From: Microbacterium immunditiarum
GTDB lineage: Bacteria > Actinomycetota > Actinomycetes > Actinomycetales > Microbacteriaceae
Assembly (NCBI RefSeq): GCF_013409785.1
Contig: NZ_JACCBV010000001.1
Location: forward strand, 930,001 to 994,000
Direction of reading: 5' to 3'
Length of the DNA: 64,000 nucleotides
The notes below the pieces were generated by a model. That model searched no databases. It was not told where the DNA came from and was given only the letters and a program-made list of their open reading frames with translations. Positions 59,508 through 64,000 of the stretch are shown here, piece by piece. The position numbers were made by a program, and so were the translations under genes. Numbering within the stretch: the stretch's first letter is position 1; each line of letters starts with the position of its first letter.

Positions 59508-60392
59508 ATGTCCCAGAACACAGCCGCACCGCGTACCGTGACCACCGTGACCGCCGACCAGCCGCGCATCCAGCAGCACCGCCGCTATCTCATGTGCCGG
59601 CCCGAGCACTTCACGGTGAGCTACACGATCAACCCCTGGATGGTGCCGGCGAACCCCACCGACACGGCCGTGGCTCTGCGGCAGTGGCAGACGCTGTACG
59701 ACACGTACATCTCCCTCGGTCACGAGGTTCAGTTGATCGACCCGATCCCGGGCCTGCCCGACATGGTCTACACGGCCAACGGCGGCTTCGCCATCGACGG
59801 CGTCGCGTACGGCGCCAAGTTCCGGTTCCAGGAGCGCGTGCCCGAGGCCCCGGCGTTCATGGAGTGGTTCCGCGAGAACGGGTTCGAGGTCGTCGATCCC
59901 CGCGAGGTCAACGAGGGCGAGGGCGACTTCCTGCTCGTCGGCGACACGATCCTCGCCGGCACCGGCTTCCGCTCGACCGGCGACAGCCACCGCGAGGTGG
60001 GCGAGGTCTTCGACAGAGAGGTCGTGTCGCTCAATCTCGTCGACCCGCGCTTCTACCACCTCGACACCGCGATCTCGGTGCTCGACCCCGTTCAGGGTCC
60101 GGGCGGCGTCGAGCGCGCGAACATCGCCTACCTGCCGAGCGCGTTCGACGAGCGCAGCCAGGCGATCCTCGCCGAGCGCTACCCCGAGGCGATCCTCGTC
60201 GACGACGCCGACGGCGCGGTGTTCGGGCTCAACTCGGCCAGCGACGGCCTGAACGTGTTCATCTCGCCGCGGGCCAAGGGCTTCGAGGCGCAGCTGCGCG
60301 AGCGCGGCTACAACCCCGTGCTCGTCGACCTGTCCGAACTGCTCCTGGGCGGCGGCGGCATCAAGTGCTGCACGCTCGAGCTGCGACGGTGA
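59508..60392 (+). CDS. ddaH: Dimethylarginine dimethylaminohydrolase family protein
   Basis: A 294-residue guanidino-modifying enzyme of the amidinotransferase fold. PDMVYTANGGFAIDG, NEGEGDFLLVGDTILAGTGFRS, catalytic His184 in FYHLDTAISVL and the C-terminal nucleophile Cys287 in GGGGIKCCTLEL are seen. Family reactions include hydrolysis of methylarginine to citrulline, and of arginine to ornithine and ammonia by related domains. ATG 59508 has GAGGAG upstream. The next gene encodes ornithine aminotransferase, so an arginine-to-glutamate semialdehyde route is plausible (inference). Confidence 0.85.
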   Translation: MSQNTAAPRTVTTVTADQPRIQQHRRYLMCRPEHFTVSYTINPWMVPANPTDTAVALRQWQTLYDTYISLGHEVQLIDPIPGLPDMVYTANGGFAIDGVAYGAKFRFQERVPEAPAFMEWFRENGFEVVDPREVNEGEGDFLLVGDTILAGTGFRSTGDSHREVGEVFDREVVSLNLVDPRFYHLDTAISVLDPVQGPGGVERANIAYLPSAFDERSQAILAERYPEAILVDDADGAVFGLNSASDGLNVFISPRAKGFEAQLRERGYNPVLVDLSELLLGGGGIKCCTLELRR

Positions 60393-60403
60393 CGGGAGCC
60401 GTC

Positions 60404-61630
60404 ATGGCGGTCCACACTCCCTCTCTTCACACCGGCACGATGCGCATCATCGGCGCCGAAGAGCAGCACGTCGCCCACAACTACCACCCCCTCCCCGTGG
60501 TCATCTCGCGGGGCGAGGGCGCGTGGGTGACCGACGTCGAGGGCAAGCGCTACCTCGACCTGCTGTCGGCGTACTCGGCCCTGAACTTCGGGCACCGGCA
60601 TCCGGCCATCGTCGCGGCGGCGCGCGAGCAGCTCGACCGGCTCACGCTGACGAGCCGCGCGTACCACAACGACCGGCTCGGAACCTTCGCCGCCGCGCTC
60701 GCGAAGCTGTGCGGCAAGGACCTCGTGCTCCCGATGAACACCGGCGCCGAGGCGGTCGAGACCGGCATCAAGGTGGCGCGCGCGTGGGGCTACCGCGTGA
60801 AGGGCATCACACCGGATGCCGCGACCATCGTTGTCGCGAACGGCAACTTCCACGGCCGCACCACGACGATCGTCGGCTTCAGCGACGACCCGCAGGCGCA
60901 CGACGACTTCGGTCCGTACGCGCCCGGGTTCGTGTCTGTCGCGTTCGGCGACGCGGCGGCGATCGAGGCCGCGATCACGCCCGAGACGGCGGCGGTGCTC
61001 ATCGAGCCGATCCAGGGCGAGGCCGGCGTCGTGATCCCGCCCGAGGGCTACCTGCGAGAGGTGCGCGAGATCTGCACGCGCCACAACGTGCTGTTCATCG
61101 CGGACGAGATCCAGTCCGGCCTGGGCCGCGTCGGCGAGACGTTCGCGTGCGACCGCGAGGATGTCGTGCCCGACGTCTACCTGCTCGGCAAGGCGCTCGG
61201 CGGCGGAATCCTGCCGCTGTCGGCGGTCGTCGCGAACGCGGATGTTCTCGGCGTCATCCGTCCGGGTGAGCACGGCTCGACGTTCGGCGGCAACCCGCTC
61301 GCGGTCGCGGTCGGCGAGCGTGTCGTCGAGATGCTGTCGACGGGCGAGTTCCAGCGCCGCGCCGCGGCGCTCGGCGAGCACCTCGAGGCCCGCCTCGACG
61401 AGCTCGTGGGGCACGGCGTGACCGAGGTCCGCGTCGCGGGCCTGTGGGCCGGCATCGACATCGACCCCTCGGTCGGCACGGGCCGCGAGGTGGCGGAGCG
61501 GATGCTGACGCGCGGCGTGCTCGTGAAGGACACGCACGGCCAGACGATCCGCATCGCGCCGCCTCTCGTCGTGCGCGCGACCGAGCTGGACTGGGCGATC
61601 GAGCAGCTCAAGTACGTGCTCGAGGGCTGA
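60404..61630 (+). CDS. rocD: Ornithine--oxo-acid transaminase
   Basis: A 408-residue class III aminotransferase. EQHVAHNYHPLPVVISRGEGAW is the usual start, MNTGAEAVETGIKVAR binds cofactor phosphate, GNFHGRTTTIVGFS and EPIQGEAGVVIPPEGYL follow, FIADEIQSGLGRVG holds the cofactor Asp, and Lys263 in LLGKALGGG forms the PLP Schiff base. It converts ornithine to glutamate semialdehyde, which PutA (35818) can oxidise. ATG 60404 has GGGAG five bases upstream, 11 bases after the ddaH stop; the two genes form an operon. Confidence 0.92.
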   Translation: MAVHTPSLHTGTMRIIGAEEQHVAHNYHPLPVVISRGEGAWVTDVEGKRYLDLLSAYSALNFGHRHPAIVAAAREQLDRLTLTSRAYHNDRLGTFAAALAKLCGKDLVLPMNTGAEAVETGIKVARAWGYRVKGITPDAATIVVANGNFHGRTTTIVGFSDDPQAHDDFGPYAPGFVSVAFGDAAAIEAAITPETAAVLIEPIQGEAGVVIPPEGYLREVREICTRHNVLFIADEIQSGLGRVGETFACDREDVVPDVYLLGKALGGGILPLSAVVANADVLGVIRPGEHGSTFGGNPLAVAVGERVVEMLSTGEFQRRAAALGEHLEARLDELVGHGVTEVRVAGLWAGIDIDPSVGTGREVAERMLTRGVLVKDTHGQTIRIAPPLVVRATELDWAIEQLKYVLEG

Positions 61631-61640
61631 CGCCTCGGGA

Positions 61641-62384
61641 TCAGCCGGTGGAGGGATCCGCCGGCGATGACGGGAACATCGGCGGGTACGAACGTCGCAC
61701 CTCGCTGAGCGATCGGTGCCAGTAGATGTAGAGCAGCGCCAGCGTGATCGCGAACGAGAGAAGTGCGAGCGGCCATGCGACCGCGCCGCCCGCCGCGGAT
61801 GCCGCGAGCCCCACGCATCCGCCGGCGACGACCGCGGTCACGATGCCCACGATTCCCTGCGTCTGCACCGTCAAGTGGATGAGCGGCAGCCGGGGCCGCG
61901 TGCGACGCATGCCGGTGCCGATGCTCCGGTAGAGCGCGGCCTCATCGTCGTGGACGGGGAGCACGAGGTACGGCCGGACGCCGGGGCTGGTGTCGGCGAA
62001 GAAGCGCCGGATCCGGTTCATCCCCATGAGGTACACGTGCAGCTCGCGCTGCACCTCGACCACCCGGATGAACGTCGCGATCCCCAGGAACAGGGTCAAT
62101 GCGAGGACGATCACCGCGACGGCGGTGAAGGTGCCGGAATCCATTCCTCCCTGCGAGGTGAATCCGAAAGCCACGCCTGCGGCGGACACGACGCCCAGGT
62201 AGAGACTCGTTCGCGTGAGCGATGCCGTCCACGCGGCGGTGACAGCGGCCATGAGCACGCTGTACTCGGTCGTGAGCGCCTCGCGCACGCGCGCGTCATC
62301 GGGCGAGGCGGGTGGGGCGGGAGGGCGGTCCGGTGCACCGGCGGCGCTCGGTGCGCCGTCGGGGGCGTCGTCGCTGGGGCGCAT
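61641..62384 (-). CDS. Membrane protein of unknown function
   Basis: A 247-residue protein. After a disordered Pro/Ala/Asp-rich start, two helices lie at about residues 55-110 (LYLGVVSAAGVAFGF and FTAVAVIVLALTLFLGIATFI) and two at about 175-225 (IVGIVTAVVAGGCVGLAASAAG and PLALLSFAITLALLYIYW). The middle soluble part VVEVQRELHVYLMGMNRIRRFFADTSPG is conserved-looking. I do not recognise a function. It is convergent with rocD. Confidence 0.7.
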   Translation of the reverse strand: MRPSDDAPDGAPSAAGAPDRPPAPPASPDDARVREALTTEYSVLMAAVTAAWTASLTRTSLYLGVVSAAGVAFGFTSQGGMDSGTFTAVAVIVLALTLFLGIATFIRVVEVQRELHVYLMGMNRIRRFFADTSPGVRPYLVLPVHDDEAALYRSIGTGMRRTRPRLPLIHLTVQTQGIVGIVTAVVAGGCVGLAASAAGGAVAWPLALLSFAITLALLYIYWHRSLSEVRRSYPPMFPSSPADPSTG

Positions 62385-62407
62385 GCCTCATCGTAAGCAC
62401 GCGCCGC

Positions 62408-63604
62408 TCACTCGTGTTCGGGGAGCACCGGCGTCGACCAGCCGGGATCGCGACCGAGCTGCGCGGCACGGGCGACCGACGTCGCGCCGAACCTGTCGCG
62501 CACGGCGTCGAGCACGTTGTCGAGGCGCATTCCGTCGTCCCAGTCGATCGGAAGCTCCGGCTGAACGCCCTCGATGTGGCTCAGTTGCGACAGTGAGACG
62601 CCGATGAGGGTGATCCCGCGCTCGGCGATCACCGGCAGCGCCGCGGCGAGCAGGCCTCGCGCGACCGCGAGCAGCACCGCCGTCCGGTCGGTGGGGGAGC
62701 GGAGGGTGCGCGAGCGCGTCGCCTTCGCGAAGTCGCCGTAGCGAAGGCGCAGCACGACCGTGCGGCACACCCGGTGGCGGTCGCGCAGCCGGCGCGCGAG
62801 GCGGTCGACGATCTGGGTGAGGAAGAGGTCCAGCTCTTCGGCCGTGCGTGGTCGGGTGCCGAGCGCGCGCTGAGAGCCGATCGACCCCCGCCGTCTCGTG
62901 GTGTCGACCGGACGCGGGTCGCGGAGCCGGGCGAGCGCGTGAAGGTGCGCGCCGGCCGCCTTGCCGAGGAGGCGCTCGGCGGTCGCGGCTTCGAGCTCGG
63001 CCAGCTCCCCGACGGTGTGGATGCCCAGGCGGTGCAGCTTCTCGGCGGTGACGGCGCCGACGCCCCACAGCCGCTCGACCGGAAGCGGGAGGAGGAACGC
63101 CTGCTCCTGCTCGGGCTCGACCACGAGCAGGCCGTCGGGCTTGCTGACCGCGCTCGCGACCTTCGCGAGGAACTTCGTGCGGGCGACCCCGACCGAGATC
63201 GCCAGTCCGACCTCGGCTCGCACCCGCTGGCGCAGTCCGACCGCGATCTGTTCCGGCGTGCCCGCGATGCGCCGGAGGCCCCCGACCTCGAGGAAGGCCT
63301 CGTCGATCGAGAGTCCCTCGACGAGCGGCGTGGTGTCGCGGAAGATCTCGTACACGGCCTTGCTGGCGGCGGAGTACGCCTCCATCCGAGGCGGGACGAC
63401 GACGGCATCCGGACACAGCTCTCGAGCCTGCCTGCCGCCCATCGCGGTGCGCACTCCGCGCGCCTTCGCCTCGTAACTGGCCGCCAGCACCACCCCGCCG
63501 CCGACGATCACCGGTCGTCCTCGCAGCTCGGGTGCGTCGCGCTGCTCGACCGAGGCGTAGAACGCGTCGAGGTCGGCATGCAGCACGGTCGCCTCGCCCC
63601 GCAT
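62408..63604 (-). CDS. dinB: DNA polymerase IV (Y family)
   Basis: A 398-residue translesion polymerase. VLHADLDAFYASVEQRDAPELRGRPVIVGG holds the first metal Asp; GLSIDEAFLEVGG gives Asp101 and Glu102. AISVGVARTKFLAKVASAVSKPDGL, LWGVGAVTAEKLHRLGIHTVGEL (HhH thumb) and a little-finger domain follow. The length suits DinB without a C-terminal beta-clamp peptide that I can clearly see. It copies past DNA lesions with low fidelity. There is no RecX or ImuA neighbour; the gene stands with a hypothetical membrane protein downstream. Confidence 0.92.
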   Translation of the reverse strand: MRGEATVLHADLDAFYASVEQRDAPELRGRPVIVGGGVVLAASYEAKARGVRTAMGGRQARELCPDAVVVPPRMEAYSAASKAVYEIFRDTTPLVEGLSIDEAFLEVGGLRRIAGTPEQIAVGLRQRVRAEVGLAISVGVARTKFLAKVASAVSKPDGLLVVEPEQEQAFLLPLPVERLWGVGAVTAEKLHRLGIHTVGELAELEAATAERLLGKAAGAHLHALARLRDPRPVDTTRRRGSIGSQRALGTRPRTAEELDLFLTQIVDRLARRLRDRHRVCRTVVLRLRYGDFAKATRSRTLRSPTDRTAVLLAVARGLLAAALPVIAERGITLIGVSLSQLSHIEGVQPELPIDWDDGMRLDNVLDAVRDRFGATSVARAAQLGRDPGWSTPVLPEHE

Positions 63605-63723
63605 CCGACCCCTCCTGCCGATCCGCCTGTGCGGATCGTCGCACCTACCGGGGACACGGCTTCCGCGCTATCGGCGGAGGCGCGCGCCCCTAGGCTTCGG
63701 GGAAACACACGACGGGAGTCGCG

Positions 63724-63888
63724 ATGGCTGAGAGGGCTTCGATCTGGCAGCGGATCGTCCGGTGGTTCCGCCCCGAGCGCGAGACGTACGACACGCGGCG
63801 CACCCGCCCCGACGAGCCCGGCGACCGTCCGAACGATCAGTTCAACGAGCCCACCGACCAGCGTCGTGCGGGATGGTCGGGCTGGTGA
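63724..63888 (+). CDS. Small hydrophilic protein, 54 residues
   Basis: ATG-initiated frame with a basic amphipathic start (MAERASIWQRIVRWFRP) and an Asp/Arg/Pro-rich, Gln/Asn-containing tail ending GWSGW. CGGGAG precedes the start. Codon use matches neighbours. No known family; the amphipathic start could touch the membrane. It is divergent from dinB. Confidence 0.5.
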   Translation: MAERASIWQRIVRWFRPERETYDTRRTRPDEPGDRPNDQFNEPTDQRRAGWSGW

Positions 63889-63900
63889 GGCCGTCGCCCA

Positions 63901-64000
63901 TCACGCCGCGGCAGGGGTGAACGGCTCGTAGCAGTCGAACGTCTCGTGCCGCACGATCGCGCCGTCGCGCACGGTGAGCATCGCCGCGACGTGGGCGATG
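63901..64000 (-). CDS. SnoaL/NTF2-like domain protein, C-terminal fragment
   Basis: The last 33 codons of a gene that begins beyond the window. IAHVAAMLTVRDGAIVRHETFDCYEPF is the final beta-strand pair typical of SnoaL-like polyketide cyclase/NTF2-fold proteins, followed by a short tail PAAA. The function cannot be told from the fragment. Its stop is 12 bases from that of the preceding small gene. Confidence 0.55.
   Translation of the reverse strand, partial: IAHVAAMLTVRDGAIVRHETFDCYEPFTPAAA

Noticed and set aside
1..64000. Mobile elements, CRISPR arrays, tRNA or rRNA genes
   Set aside because: No transposase, integrase, spaced repeat array, or cloverleaf/rRNA sequence was seen on reading both strands; composition is even across the window.

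Overview
The window is high-GC throughout, with tightly packed genes, short ATGA/GTGA overlaps, GTG starts and many GGATGC/GCATCC words. This fits an actinobacterium, most likely a Microbacterium-like member of the Microbacteriaceae (inference from composition and gene families). I see no tRNA, rRNA, CRISPR array, prophage or insertion sequence. No gene-free stretch exceeds about 200 bases, so promoters sit in short AT-rich gaps.

Bases 1-25 kb are a dense acyl-CoA catabolism region with short, often divergent transcription units. In order: a set with HMG-CoA lyase, an acyl-CoA dehydrogenase, two CoA-transferases and a MaoC hydratase (138-5218); an LLM flavin oxidoreductase and two metallo-beta-lactamase/MaoC units (5253-7950); an orphan substrate-binding lipoprotein with an alpha/beta hydrolase (8028-9951); a crotonase, CoA ligase and SDR unit (10159-13265); a nitronate monooxygenase with a crotonase (13315-15122); a crotonase and a split acyl-CoA dehydrogenase pair (15177-18127); a GntR regulator; and a TetR-flanked divergon holding a complete beta-oxidation turn (19000-25336). 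Several promoters carry AT-rich dyads.

Bases 25.4-29.9 kb hold etfB, etfA, a cytochrome b-like membrane protein with unusual N-terminal Pro/Trp repeats, and a metallo-hydrolase. ETF collects electrons from the acyl-CoA dehydrogenases. The adjacent cytochrome b is a candidate membrane acceptor, and this is the most interesting possible undescribed system here.

Bases 30-42 kb are ordinary chromosomal genes: a NarL-type two-component system with a DUF4097 membrane protein, F420:glutamate ligase, an acetyltransferase, a thioesterase, a coiled-coil membrane protein, the large bifunctional PutA, a DEDDh exonuclease and a protein with a polymerase-beta-type nucleotidyltransferase signature. Three long intergenic inverted repeats follow gene ends in this stretch.

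Bases 42-56.5 kb form a carbohydrate locus. A LacI regulator is followed by a TIM-barrel isomerase, a DhaK/DhaL-type kinase, an RpiB-like isomerase and a dehydrogenase, which resembles a tetrulose phosphate route. Then come an ABC sugar importer, GH51 and GH5 hydrolases, a second LacI and a secreted esterase. Shared ACAACGTYG operators precede the isomerase, importer and esterase, indicating one regulon.

Bases 56.6-64 kb hold a PIG-L deacetylase, a small membrane protein with an Xre regulator and its dyads, an oxidoreductase, a DDAH-family hydrolase with ornithine aminotransferase (which could feed PutA), a membrane protein, a Y-family polymerase, a small hypothetical gene and a truncated SnoaL-like gene.
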